Origin: Priapulus caudatus
Taxonomy: Eukaryota > Priapulida > Priapulimorpha > Priapulimorphida > Priapulidae
Length of the DNA: 53,200 nucleotides
Assembly: GCF_000485595.1 (NCBI RefSeq)
Contig: NW_014577290.1
Span: forward strand, 292,558-345,757
Reading direction: 5' to 3'
Of the stretch, positions 10,700-23,210 are shown piece by piece. The notes beneath the pieces were generated by a model, which did no database searches, was not told where the DNA came from, and was given only the letters and a program-made list of their open reading frames with translations. Every line of letters starts with the position of its first letter. Positions within the stretch are counted from its first letter, which is position 1. The translations under genes and the position numbers were made by a program.

Positions 10700-11735
10700 G
10701 TACTTGGTGGCACATGTGACGTTGGTGGCACTTGCAGATCTTTGAATGATAGTAGCTCCATCGATATTCTCCCATAGGGATTTAGTAGAAATATTCGGTT
10801 TTACTGCTGTGGCCTTCTTGGATGATTTTACTCTCCAGGCAACATCCTTGGGGCCGCGCGTGGAGGTATGCTCATCGTCAACTCCGGTGTAACGCTGCTG
10901 TCTGTCATTGGTATCGGTTAGAGGTTCAGGCGAAATTGTCTGTTTGAATGATTTAGTATCCATTGATGATATGATCCTCTTCCTAGCACCCGCAATTCTA
11001 CAATCCATAGTCCGTCTTTCGCTAGTACTTGGCAAGTTGTCGGCCACATTGTTCTCTGTTACAGCTGCAGTACGAATTGCCTGCTTCATTGGAGCAGTAA
11101 TACTTAATGATTTCATCATCTCATCGGCATCATTAGTGTCAGGGATACTGGTATTCTCATTCCTAACTCCTAGGCAGCTGTCATCTATGTTGTTCTTCTC
11201 AGCTACCTGTTGAGACGACCTCTTCACACTTTCAGAAAGAATTGCCCGCTTCATTCGTGCAGTAATGTCAAATGATTCTATCATATCATCTGCATCGTTA
11301 ATGTCAGGCATACAAAAAGTAGTGACCCTTGCAGATTTAATCCTCTGCCGCGTAGTAATCTTAGGCGCAAGCACTGTCGTCTGACCATCGTTAATTCGTG
11401 ATTGGTTGTCAGGTACACTAGTGCTTGCTATTACACTTTCAGAAAGAATTGCCTGCTTCATTCGTGCAGTAATGTCGAATGATTCTATCATATCATCGGC
11501 ATCGTTAATCTCAGGCATACAAAAAGTAGTGACCCTTGCTGATTTAATCCGTTGGCGCTTAGTATTCGTATGACCAAGTACTGTCTTCTGCCCAACACTA
11601 CTGTTTGGGAACTTGGCAGGTGTATTGTTATCTTCAGCTAGAGGTTGAAACAGACTTGCCTGTTCTTTAAGCCTAGTGACCCTTGCCGATTTATTCCTTT
11701 GGCGCTTAGTGTTTGTATGACCAAGTCGGTTGTAT
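10700..11735 (-). CDS. Repeat-protein gene, 3' part of the long repeat exon (left copy)
   Basis: The frame is open on the minus strand from about 11735 to a possible donor at 10699. It encodes the last units of a tandem array: two QRIKSARVTTF motifs, each followed by a MPxINDADDMIESFDITARM block, then a diverged third DADEMMKS block and a unique serine/lysine-rich tail. The residues have no recognised domain and look disordered apart from the helical DADDMIESFDITARMKQAIL segments. The frame fails at about 11740 through indels, where the clean right copy (23211-25386) takes over. Confidence 0.55.
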
Positions 11736-11739
11736 TCTC

Positions 11740-14700
11740 ATCAATAATAGATTGGGAAGGCTGGTAGGTTGTATTGTTGTCCTCAGCTAGAGGTTGAGAC
11801 AGACTTGCCTGTTCTCCCGAATGCGTAGTGACCCTTGCCGATTTATCCTTTGGCGCTTAGTGTTCGTATGACCAAGTATCGTTGTCTTTTCATTCATTAA
11901 TAATTGGGAGACGCTAAAGGTGTATTGTTGTCCTCAGCTAGAGGTTGAGACAGACTTGCCGTGTTCTCCAACGTCGTGTGACCCTTGCCGATTTATTCTT
12001 TGGCGCTTAGTGTTCGTATGACCAAGTATCGATTGTCTTTTCATCCATTAATAATGGGGAAGGCTGGTAGGAGTGTATTGTTGTCCTCGCTAGAGGTTGA
12101 GAAGACTTGCCTGTTCTCCAAGTTCGTAGTGACCCTGGCTGATTTAATAATTTGCTGGCTTGTATAACTTAGCACTAACTACTTTCGTCTGACCCATCAC
12201 TAATATTCCGGATGAGCTAATAGGTGCCTGGTTGTTCTCCAGCTCGAGGTTGAGATAAACATTGTTGAGTTCTCCAAGTTAGTAACTCTTGCTGATTTAA
12301 TTACTTTGTCTCTTAGTATTCTTATGGCTTATGTACTGATATCTTGCCCAGCATTACTATTTGGGAAGCTGCAGGTATATTGTTGTTCTCAGTTAGAGTT
12401 CAAGCGACATTGTCTGTTTTTCCCAGAGTAGTGGATGTTGCTGATTTTATTCTTTGTCCTTTGTATTCTATGGCCATGTACTGTCTTCTGCCCAACATTA
12501 CTAGTTGGGAAGCTGGCAGGTGTATTGTGTTCTCAGTTGGGCGGTTGAGACGAAAATCTCTGTTCTCCAAGCTTAGTGACCTTTGCTGATTTAATCTGCT
12601 TGCCTAGTATTCTTAGGACCAAGTACTGTCGTCTGCCCTCACCACTACTGTTTGGGAGGGACGTATTATTATAGCTGCAATAATACATTATTGTCGAATG
12701 ATTCTATCGTCTCATCTGCATCGTTAATGTCAGGCTACTAAAAGTGGACGGCCTTGCTGGATTTATCCTTTGACGCGTAGTATTCTTATGACCAAGTAGT
12801 ATCGTCCTGCTCATTAATTGGGAATCTGGCAGGTGTTTGCTGTCCTCAGCTAGAGGTTGGGTCGAAATTGTCTGTTCTCCAAGCGGTAGTGACCCTTGCA
12901 GATTTAATCCTCTGCCGGCTTAGTAATCTTAGGAGCAAGCACTGTCGTCTGCCCATCGTTAATTCGTGATTGGTTGTCAGGTACATTATTGCTCCTATTG
13001 CACTTCAGAAAGAGATTGCCTGCTTCAATTCGTAGCAGCTAATGATCGCAATGATTTCTATCATATCAATCGGCATCTTTTTAATCTCCAGCATACAAAA
13101 TGTAGTGACCCATTCGCTGATTTAATCCTTTGGCGCTCATAGTAATTCGTAATGACCAAGATACTTGTCTTCTGGCTCACTAGTTGCATCACTAGCTTGC
13201 TGAATCGCTGTCGCCTACTGATTATGCTTCGAATAAATATGGGTCAGCCGTATTGTTTGTGGTACTGGTGGCAGCAATGCATTGTGCATGTGACCTCGCC
13301 TGTAAGCATTCCTGCACCCCCACCGACAGAACTAAATGTGTATCAATCGAAACAACTACGAGAGACAGAGTGATCAGGCTTCAATGGTTGTACCCTCAGT
13401 ACGCGGATTGTTGTCCATAGGCTAAGATGTTGAGGCGGACATTGTCTGTTCGACCAAGCGTAGTCTTTCTTGCTGATTTTGTCCGCTGGCCTTAGTAGTC
13501 TAGGAGCAAGCAATGTCGGTTTGGCCATTGTCAATGTCTGACTGAGCTGTCGGGTTTCTAGTTATTCTCGGGTACGAGATGTTCATGTGAAATTGTATGT
13601 TACTGAATGGCGACAGACCGCGCTGAGTTTCCATCCTCTCCACAGTTGCACTACCGATTGTTCTCAGTTAAGAATTCAGATGAAAGTGGGCTGCTTTATC
13701 TCGCGAGCAATCCGCGGCTCGCATCACCACTCTAGGATCACATATATCTCTCGCATGACACATCATACGCCATACGCCGCCACGCTAGTATGCCATTCAT
13801 CCCACTGCCTTATCCAACTGCAAGAAAAACATAGTAAGCAGACTATGTTGATACATTACTCGGACTAATGGAACTTCGATAGATTTGTAAGCATTGCTCT
13901 AGGTAAATACTTCGATGCGATCTGACTCACAACGGCCACAAGACATCGGCGCCCCAGCCCCCCCCCGCACGCCACAAAAAAAAAAAAGAAAAAAAGAAGA
14001 AAAAATAGAAGAAAAAAAAAAAAGAAGAGAAGAAAAAAAAAAAAAACATCAACACACACCCTCCCCCGCCCCAGCCGCTTCACTCACAAAGACTTCAATA
14101 ACATAAATCTATAAGCAACATAAGTAATCCGTGAAACTTAAATAGATAGTGTAGATAGAGAGATATAGGTGTTAGCAAAGCAAAACACCCCTATCGACAT
14201 AGTATCTCAACCAGAAAAGGCAGTCATCGAAGTAGACTATATGCTCATTTACATATTGGGAAGCTTTGATCGCCGAGTGAGTAGACTTGGCCATTTATGA
14301 ATATAACAAAAGTTTAATATATATCAATATCTCCTTATAGATAAGAGGATAGAAACGACTAAAATTAAAATATATAAAAAGAGATAGTGTTTGCAAGCAT
14401 TTCGTATTGCTGCAATGGATTATCTGATTTGCCTTATGATGGATTGCTATGCAGATGTATGATAGGAGTACGGCCGACGCTAGTGTGCAGAATCACTGTG
14501 TACGACATATAAGTATGGAAATATGTTCCAAAATTTTTGAATACGGTGTGATGTGCCCGATAGGAATAAACGTAAGACAGACATATAGATCGAGGCGGAT
14601 AAACTAGGCTAGAGAGCAGAGATAGAAAGCAACTGGTATGAGATGAATGATTCTTGGTATGGATGACTAATTGGGGTATGGCGGAGAGATGATACTGATC

Positions 14701-16076
14701 GGTTATGGGCTAGTATAATGATGGAGAGAAAAATATACATAGATGGGTCACACCCCACCCACCCGTAGGTGATTGTCAATGAAGCTACTGCTGGAATGAT
14801 AAAAAATAGAGATGAGAAAAGAGATATGATAATAAAAGAGAATAGAGACAAGATAAAAGACAATCAAGATGAATCTGAGTAGATATAATGAGAGAGATAA
14901 CGGAACACTGAAGCGAGTATTAGGCGATATGCATGTAGCAACAAATGGCAATTATCAACAATAAGTGATTAACGTACCGATTCATGGAGAGGTGGAGACG
15001 CGAAGACTGTTCATTGCGCTATTGATATTAAAGTTTCCCATGCTCGCTCCGGCATACGAAGCAATCGTGATAGGTACGTCAACTAAACTTGAACGGGCGC
15101 TGCAACAGCGGACTCGCATCTTACACGACTGTAATATAATACGTATCGCATGTTTTATTAACCGCAGCTGGGTGCGATACGTTTGCGCACAGTTGCCTGT
15201 AATGGAAACCGTAGATACGTTGTATAAAGTGCTCATGCATGAATATATATTTCACGCATACATGCGTCATAACATGCTATATCCAAAAAACCTAATGACA
15301 TAGATTACAGTGTGCTTGCTTACGTTTTTTTGCGCGTCAGGTGAGCGCTTTTCTTGAAAGTCTCTTCCACCAATTCTGGTTGTCTGCGCCGCGTACATCT
15401 CAGAAGGGATCGACGCTAGTAAATAGCCTCGTTTATTAGTCAGGTGGATGGCATCGCCACCCAATGCGAATACAGAGCTTTGACTAAGATCAGGCCTCTC
15501 GGTTCCGTCGAGTACGACCTTTTTGCATGAACCATGACTTCATACGCATCTCACGTAGGCTGTGATGGTATGCAGGGCTTCCGGCTGCTGCAGCATAATT
15601 CTTTTTTCCGCTAGAGATGATAAACGGAGGTCTAATCGGTATGTCTCATCGTGGCGTTTTATCGTAGATAATACGCGAACTCGTCCTACACGCCTGCCGC
15701 AGTTCGCACCCTGTCATTCAGTAATACTGCTTGGAAAAAAAATACAAGCAAACATCGAACTCACAAAAGCACACAATATATGGAATAGATAATTGAGAAG
15801 AAGAGATAATATGAATATCTATTAGAGATGAGGAGATAAGAAAAATAATATAGATAAATAATAAATAAGAAGATAATAAGACTAACCAGGGCTGAATATA
15901 TCACTACCAACCCCAAAAAAGTCGATCTGGCCCGAGTATGTTCCCCATGATCGGCGTTTGCTCGCAGGCATATTCCTCCAGCGAGCTACGGTGCTCTTTG
16001 GGCCCGCAGGTAGAGCGGCACGTTTGTGAATCCGCATAGCTTTATCCCTTCGTCCACCGAAGCAGCTCATGACTGC
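11740..16076 (-). pseudogene. Indel-ridden copy of the repeat-protein gene, 5' exons
   Basis: This is the same sequence as 23230-26900 but with frequent one- and two-base insertions and deletions and one low-complexity substitution (13935-14235). No exon stays open. Homopolymer lengths differ from the right copy (for example seven T at 15324 against six at 26230). I read it as low-accuracy sequence of the same locus, not a decayed paralogue, but only read data can decide. Confidence 0.55.
13960..14060. repeat. Poly-C and A/G-rich low-complexity tract
   Basis: A C10 run is followed by about 70 bp of A runs broken by single G, then CCCTCCCCCGCCCC. It has no counterpart in the right copy, which has ordinary coding sequence at this point. 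Confidence 0.8.
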
Positions 16077-16101
16077 NNNNNNNNNNNNNNNNNNNNNNNN
16101 N
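16077..16101. other. Assembly gap, 25 N
   Basis: Twenty-five N bases, a common placeholder for a gap of unknown size. It marks the junction between the two near-duplicate blocks. Confidence 0.99.
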
Positions 16102-16790
16102 ACGCACCGTCACGCGACGCACTGCACGGACGCTCAACGCAACGACGCACGTACGCAGCGCACGTACACACACGCACAATATAATAATAATAATTATATG
16201 TCATGCGGTCCGATTTATATGGGAACTTTGTTACTACCATAACTATTTCTCGATCTGGATTATTCTTGATTTCGGCATTTAATAAAATAATCTTCAAGGA
16301 GCACTATGCTCGTTCCCACATATTAAAATGTTTACCCAATCGATTATTTCCTGAACTAATTATACATTAATCAATCTTTCATGGCCAGCTTATAAAATGT
16401 AAACTCATTAGGCCATGAATACTGCATTCCATGTTGTAGTTTAATAGATTTTATAAATGTATGTTATATCGACATTTAAATCAGGTGCGGCGATAAAAAA
16501 CCCTTTCTTACCGACCGCACATAAAAATAGACCTTCGCTCTTCGTTGGCCTCGGTGTTGACCAATAGAAAACGCCCACACACATGGCGTGAGAGCATGCT
16601 CCCGAATCCAACCAATTCATGCATCCTTCGTGCGTAGGTGGTGAATTCTTGGGCACTAAACCCGTTGTCGATAAGTTGTCAATACGGCGATAGGATGGAA
16701 AACGAGCTGCCTGGCCCTTTTTTGAATAATATCCCGATTAGTTAGTTATAGACGAGATTATAATCTGAATAGCCACATCGACAGTATCCC
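16102..16790. repeat. Inverted copy of 17025-17650 beside the gap
   Basis: Read on the minus strand this matches 17025-17650 at low stringency: TAGTTATAGACGAGATTATAATCTG at 16741-16766 is the complement of 17033-17058, and both arms end in CG/CA-rich sequence. The arms are separated by about 235 bp. Together they form a large fold-back found only in the right block. Confidence 0.7.
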
Positions 16791-17579
16791 ACAACACACA
16801 CACACCAACACACAACCACGGTCCTGACACGGAGATGCTTTTCAACCTTTTTGTGCTTTTGGGTGGTTACATGTTATGTTTCCCATCCAAACTTGTTTTT
16901 TTGCTTCATTTTGGCTGGGAACCGCCCAACACAGTTTCAACGATACCTCTATCCGCGTTCTTTAGGTGTTAAGACATTTTACATACATCTAGGGTGGATT
17001 TCCGCCCTAGTAGCATATGTGTGGCTATTCCAGATTATAATCTCGTCTATAACTAACAATCGTGATATTATTCAAAAAGGGAGGCAGCTCTTTTCCATCC
17101 TGTCGGGACGATTTGAAATTATCCGACACCGGTTTAGTGCAGATTACCACCTACGCACAAGGATGCATGAATGGTTGGGATCGGAGCATGCTCTCCCACG
17201 CATGTGTGTGGGCGTTTTTATGTCAACCGAAGTGCAACGAAAGCGAAGTCTATTTTTATGGCGGTCGGTAGAAAGGGTTTTTATCGCCGGACCTGTTTTA
17301 AATTGGTCGTATAACATACATTTAATAATCTATTAAACTACAACTGGAATGCAGTATTCATGGCCTAATGAGTTTACATTTTAGCTGCATGAATGGTTGT
17401 ATTAATGTAGTAATATCAGGATAAGTATCCGATTGGGTACATTTAATATGTGGGAAAGCGGAGTAGTCTCTTTGAATTATATTATTAATGAAATGAAGAA
17501 ATCCAGATCGAAAATAGTTATAGTAATCAAGTTCCTCTATCATAAGATCGGGACCGGCATATAGATATATATTATATGT

Positions 17580-17860
<281 letters not shown>

Positions 17861-18175
17861 GCGCGTAAAAAGGAACGTCAGAAAGAAAGATGGAAAAGAT
17901 AGGAGGGAGAAGGTAATTTTAATTTTCATGCGCCCATGTTTCGTTGCATCTACCTCCGCAAAAGTAGACATTTTTAAAACGATTAAGCGATTAGCTTTTT
18001 AGAGCTTAAATTCCACTGCACAGGCCCCTTAGACCGAACACTTGTACAATAAAGATTATATGACACCAATTCTCCCTGCCACGTAGCGTTGATGTTTGTG
18101 ATTACGTCCATAAACACATTGTTAGTCTCAAACAACAACCCAAAAAAGATACTCATATTATTGCATTCTATATTT

Positions 18176-18560
18176 ATTACCTCCGCCAAGAGGTTGCCAG
18201 GAGGTTATGTTTTTACCGGCGTGTGTTTGACTGTTTGTTTGTGGGTTTGTGGGTTTGTTTGTGTACAGTCTAACTAAAAAAGTTAGGAACGGATTGTCAT
18301 AAAATTTTCAGGTTAGGTCAGAAATCGGGTAACTCAGAATTGCTTACATTTTGGTGGTGATCCGGATCCAATTAATTAATTAACTAATTAATTAATTAAT
18401 AAAATTTTCAGGATAGGTCAGAAATGGGGTAACTTAACGAATTTGATTACTGAACCCCCTAACGTTCAAATTAATTAAAAAATTAATTAAAAAATTTTCA
18501 AACTGGGAAGACAATTCAGCTGCTTGGCGATGTCGTGGCTCTTCCGCGAGTGCTCCTAGT
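18176..18560 (+). mobile_element. CTCCGCC/TTAATTAA MITE-like element, right-block copy
   Basis: This copy begins TTACCTCCGCCAAGAGG and keeps GGAGGTTATGTTTTTACCGG, then loses part of the second internal 80-bp block. It occupies the same relative place as 8541-8988, so it is the same insertion seen in the duplicated block rather than an independent one. Confidence 0.6.
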
Positions 18561-18852
18561 TTATATATATATATATATAATATATATGCCAGCGTTCCAT
18601 TGTAAAATGCACATACATAGTGAGTCCTTCTTTTTTGGGGGTTGATGATGTGGGGAACTAACAGTGTATTTTATGGATGTACTTTATTGGGGCGGATAAC
18701 ACTGATCATGCTGGTCCCTCTACGTGATTTGTTGTGTTTACTGATAGATGGACCTGGGTGGATATCATTAGAGGAGAGTCAGTTATAGTTGTCTGTCTCG
18801 TCCGAACGGCCTGAAGCTGCGCTGGCTCCCACTAGTTCTGCACGCCATCAGC

Positions 18853-20815
18853 ATGAGCGGGATACTAGAGGAAGCGTTTGGCGAAGAGGGTGGGTTTTAT
18901 CCGAAGCACACGTCCCCAAGTCTCCCGGTCTCACCGGCGAACCTCCGCGTATGAACACGCTTGCTCCGGTGGCCCCGGAATGAAGGTCAGAAGCTCCCTC
19001 GGTCCGTTTGTAAACATTCTTTTCACCATATAAAAATTTACATCAGTAAATCATATAGTAAATTATAAATTTGCCGTTCTTGTTGAATCGTAGCTTTGAT
19101 TCACGAACAATAAAAGGCGCATAAAACGATGATTTTATATGTATACTTTTATAAAAATGGTGGTGGTGCCGCGATAAAACACATATCGAGCCCGCCACAG
19201 AGGTTTTTTCCTGTTTTTTTTTGCGCACTGCGAAAAATAACGTCGATGGACTGGCTCGCTTTCTTGGATTGGTTGGCCATGGCTTGGTCCCCGTTTTCTT
19301 GATTGCTGGCTCCCTTTTCGTTGAACTTTCCCAACTTTTGGGGACCTCTGGCCGAAGTGCTGCGCGATCGTGCCGCGCAGTTCCCGCGCAAGGCGCACGC
19401 GACCGCGGAAAATTCCTACGCCAACAGTATGCAGCGGCTGCAAGCTATGGATCCGTGCGCGGAATGCATAGGCCCGCGCACGAATCCCATAGCTGCCAGC
19501 GAACAGTCCGCAATTTTTAGTGGGGGACACAGAGGGCAGACATTGGACGTGGATACAGGTGTTTCACTTGTTTTAATAAAAACTGTAACGAGTAATGTTG
19601 TTCAGTAACGAGCTGTGTCACGCGAAGTCCACAGAAAGGACCTTGAGAAATTCTGACAGCATTTCCGCGAACTCTGCCCAGTATATGGAAATGGCTTGTC
19701 AGAATCAGGGGAACACCTAGCCCGCCTCCCGCGCTCTTCGTGACGCTCATTGTTTGCGCGCCCAAACGCTGGAACGTTTTTTGCAACGTTGCAATGGCGA
19801 GGGCTCGTACCAGGAGTTTGCAAAGGCGAGTGCGCCGCCTGCCCGCCGCCTATTAGCCCAATAGACTGGCACAAGCTCGCTCCACCTCCTTCCGCTTAGC
19901 TTAGTCACTCGATGGTTACATCGAGGTGGGAACGAGTCCTGTCCTATTATAGCCCTTTTGCACCTTCGCAACCGTTCCTCGATAAGAGCAGTAGGCCCTA
20001 TAACCTAGAAAATTAAGAATTTGTAAGTAAATGATTTCGTATTTTAGTTAGCATTATAATTTTATTGAAACGCTTCAGTGCCTGTGTCTTAGTATAGGGG
20101 TATCTTAAACCTAGCAAAGAGCGTTTCTCCTGAGTGCAGTATAGTAGTAGTAGTAAAGTACTACGTTACTAGTTTAATTAGTAAGTACTTATTTATACTA
20201 TTAACCATTAGCTCCCTGCCGTCCTGGGTAGTTACTATACTATTATGTACTCAAGTAGTGCTGGTAACGTTAGTAGTACTACGCTACTTGTAAGTAGTAC
20301 TTAATTACTAGTAATTGTATTGTAACATAGTACTTTGTAGTAATGGGAAGTATCGTAGGTGTGGAATGTAACCATAAGTCTAAAGTTAAATAGGCCGGCC
20401 CGAAGCACCCCGAACCCGAAAAATGCCTAAGCAATGCCTATCCTTATCAAGGCCTGGCCCTGTTGCCCTATATATCGCATCCTCTAAACCTCAGGCCAGT
20501 CAAGCTACCGCCATAACGCTATACTTCGTTACAATTGTCAATCTAAAACCGTTATTATAAGCGAAAGAAAGGGCCGCTAGTAGTGACAAGCAAATTGGGA
20601 GCTTTCTTTAGGCCGTCTCTACCTAACTGGTTAGTGCGAGCCCTCGTGCATGGGCATGCAGCAATGCCGGATGAGCAAGCCGAAAAGCCCGCTTTTAACT
20701 AACCTAAAGGAACGGTGCGTAGTACTGGCGTTGGGAGAAAGGCAGCGAATTGCTAAGAGTGCGCCGCAGGGCGGCACGTTTGAAGCGCTTCGCGCGGATT
20801 ATCCGGCTGCAGATC
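18853..20815. other. ~1.95-kb segment present only in the right block
   Basis: Flanking sequence matches the left copy on both sides: the CTGCACGCCATC end on the left, TCTAGCGTG resuming on the right. The first ~1.1 kb is markedly GC-richer than its surroundings; 20100-20350 is AT-rich with repeated GTAGTACTACG-type strings. Short open frames occur in several phases, none with a recognised domain or splice support. It splits the candidate exon equivalent to 8988-9293. It may be a transposon insertion, a haplotype difference or a chimeric read. Confidence 0.5.
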
Positions 20816-23210
20816 GTCTAGCGTGATTCACGAGAGCAGAATGTTGGGCGTGTACCTCAGACAGCTGACCTGACTCTCGTCTCTGTGGTTACGATGTATA
20901 ACGCATACAACGCGCGGCCAACGAAAATTAACACATTTTGACGTAAATGATGAAACCCCCGGGAAAGGGTTCAGTTGAAACAAAGAACAAGAAAAAGAAA
21001 TAAATTATACAAGTCGGATGAATGGATGAGGTTCTTAGGCAGCGATTTCGTTTGATTTTCGCCAGTTGAGCCTTTGAACGTTAATGTTTATATAAGGTTG
21101 AAAATAAATTGGTAAAAAAAACAATATTGGCTTGAATTTAAAAAACAGTTATTTATTAGATGAAGGATGTGACAAAAGACAAATTAGGCAAATCTCCTCT
21201 GACATAATTATTGCACACGTTATCTCTCTTTCGCTCCGTTCGCTTGTTCGCGCTTTTTTTTTTTCCTTTCTCTCTCTCCTCTCTCTCTCCTCTCTCTTTT
21301 TCTCTCTCTACCCAAATTAGTTATCCTAGTCACCTCTAGCTTGTCGCGCACAATATTATATACAGTATATTTACATGATGCGCCTCTTTCTTCATAATAT
21401 GTTTGAAGTTGCCAATTTTTACGATGAATATTATCATGACGATTAGTTCAGCCATTGAATGGCGGCTACGCGTTGTGTTTGCTTGCTTCTCATCACCTTT
21501 CCTACCGCGGGTTCTTATTGACGTATTTTCGGCCTATTGCTTGCGCAAAGTTGCCATGCTTTCCTAACACTTTACCCTAGGTAAAGTACCAGAGGATTGT
21601 GTTAGCCGGCATGAATGGCACGCTCTTAGTCTCTTCGATGATTCTACTTCAACGACGACGTTCGTAGCGGTAACAGCGGCGGTTTGCTTTCTTTTTTCTT
21701 TCGCGAAAACAGGGCCGTTGTAGCTGATTTTCGTTGTTCATCGGAGGTCCGTCCAATAGGAAGTCGAGTAGCACAAGATGCCTTGAACACGGCGCAATCT
21801 ATTGGGCAGCTTCTTGATCGGTCCCCTTATCTCGAGCGTTAGGAAACGCGCTGTCATAAAAAAGTTATTCGCGTTATTACTATAAAGATGGTTAAGTCAC
21901 AACTGTTATACGTGTTTCTATCGTACAATAAGTTCTTCAAATTAGAAATTACATGAATGAAGTCTTATGTACCTTTCCATCGGCTCGCACGCCCTCGTTT
22001 GTACTTGCAAAGTTTGCGATGGCTCATAATCTAACTCGTTTAGCTTCAGCCAAGGGTTCACACAAATCTCTACTGGCGTTGGTATCCATCTGTCTCCTCT
22101 GCAGACGCTAGACAAGCAATTAATATTAATTAATATTAAGATTATTAGGTCAAACAAATCAATTTTTTGTCTCATGGGCGCAGAAATAATAATATACTCT
22201 AGATCAATACTCGTAGGGTTTTTTCCAAAAAAAAACTTAAATATATTAAGCGAAACACTTTGTGCCTTAACGTACTTGGTGGCACATGTGACGTTTGGTG
22301 GCACTTAGCAGATCTTTGAATGATAGTAGCTCCATCGATATCCTCCCATAGGGATTTAGTATAAATATTCGGTTTTAACTGCTGTGGCTTCTTGGATGAT
22401 TTTACTCTCCAGGCAACATCCTTGGGCCGCGCGTGGAGGTATGCTCACTCGTCAACTCCGGTGTAACGCTGCTGTCTGTCATTGGGTAATCGGTTAGAGT
22501 CAGGCGAAATTGTCTGTTTTGATTGATTTTAGTATCCATTGATGATATGATCGCTCTCCTAGCACCGCGCAATTCTACAATCCATAGTCCGTCTTTCGCT
22601 AGTACTTGGCAAGTTGTCGCACATGTTTCTCTGTTACAGCTGCAGTACGAATTGCCTGCTTCATTGGAGCAGTAATACTTAATGATTTCATCATCTCATC
22701 GGCATCATTAGTGTCAGGGATACTGGTATTCTCATTCCTAACTCCGGCAGCTTGCATCTATGTTGTTCCTTCTCAGCTACCTGTTGAGACGACCTCTTCA
22801 ACAGCTTTTCAGAAAGAATTTGCCCCTCATTCGTGCAGTAATGTCAAATGATTCTATCATATCATTCTGCATCGTTAATGTCAGGCATACAAAAGTAGTG
22901 ACCTTGCCATTTTAATCTCTGCCGCGTAGTAACTTAGGCGCAAGCACGTGTCGTCTGACCATCCGTTAATTCGTGATTGGTTTGTCAGGTACACTAGTGC
23001 TCTATTCCACTTTCAGAAAGAATTGCCTGCTTCATTTCGTGCAGTAATGTCGAAATGATTCTATCATATCATCGGCATCGTTAATCTCAGGCATACAAAG
23101 TGTGACCCTTGCTGTTTAATCCGTTGGCGCTTAGTATTCGTATGACCAAGTACTGTCTCTGCCCAACACTACTGTTTGGGAACTTGGCAGGTGTATTTGT
23201 TATCTTTCAG
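20816..23210 (-). pseudogene. Indel-ridden copy of the repeat-protein gene, 3' exons
   Basis: This corresponds to 9243-11690 of the left copy, with the same exon order but frequent single-base indels that close every frame. The terminal exon (about 21450-21862), the exon at 21975-22110 and the tail of the long exon can all be traced. It is probably low-accuracy sequence of the same locus. Confidence 0.5.

Larger units (their letters stand above)
7140..16076. repeat. Left copy of a ~9-kb near-duplicate block
   Basis: 7140-9240 matches 16793-18850, 9243-13900 matches 20816-25220, and 14240-16076 matches 25305-26900, all in the same orientation. The left copy keeps open frames at 8988-11735 but is riddled with single-base indels from about 11740 to the N gap. 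At 13935-14235 it carries C-, A- and G-rich low-complexity filler in place of about 80 bp. The pattern fits an unpolished long-read extension of a contig; see the findings. Confidence 0.75.

Noticed and set aside
19135-19874. Overlapping open frames in the GC-rich part of the right-block insert
   Set aside because: High GC removes stop codons in several frames on both strands at once; no frame has a recognised motif or splice support.
20600-20660. tRNA-like string CTAACTGGTTAGTGCGAG in the 2-kb insert
   Set aside because: No B box or paired acceptor stem follows; not enough for a tRNA or SINE head.
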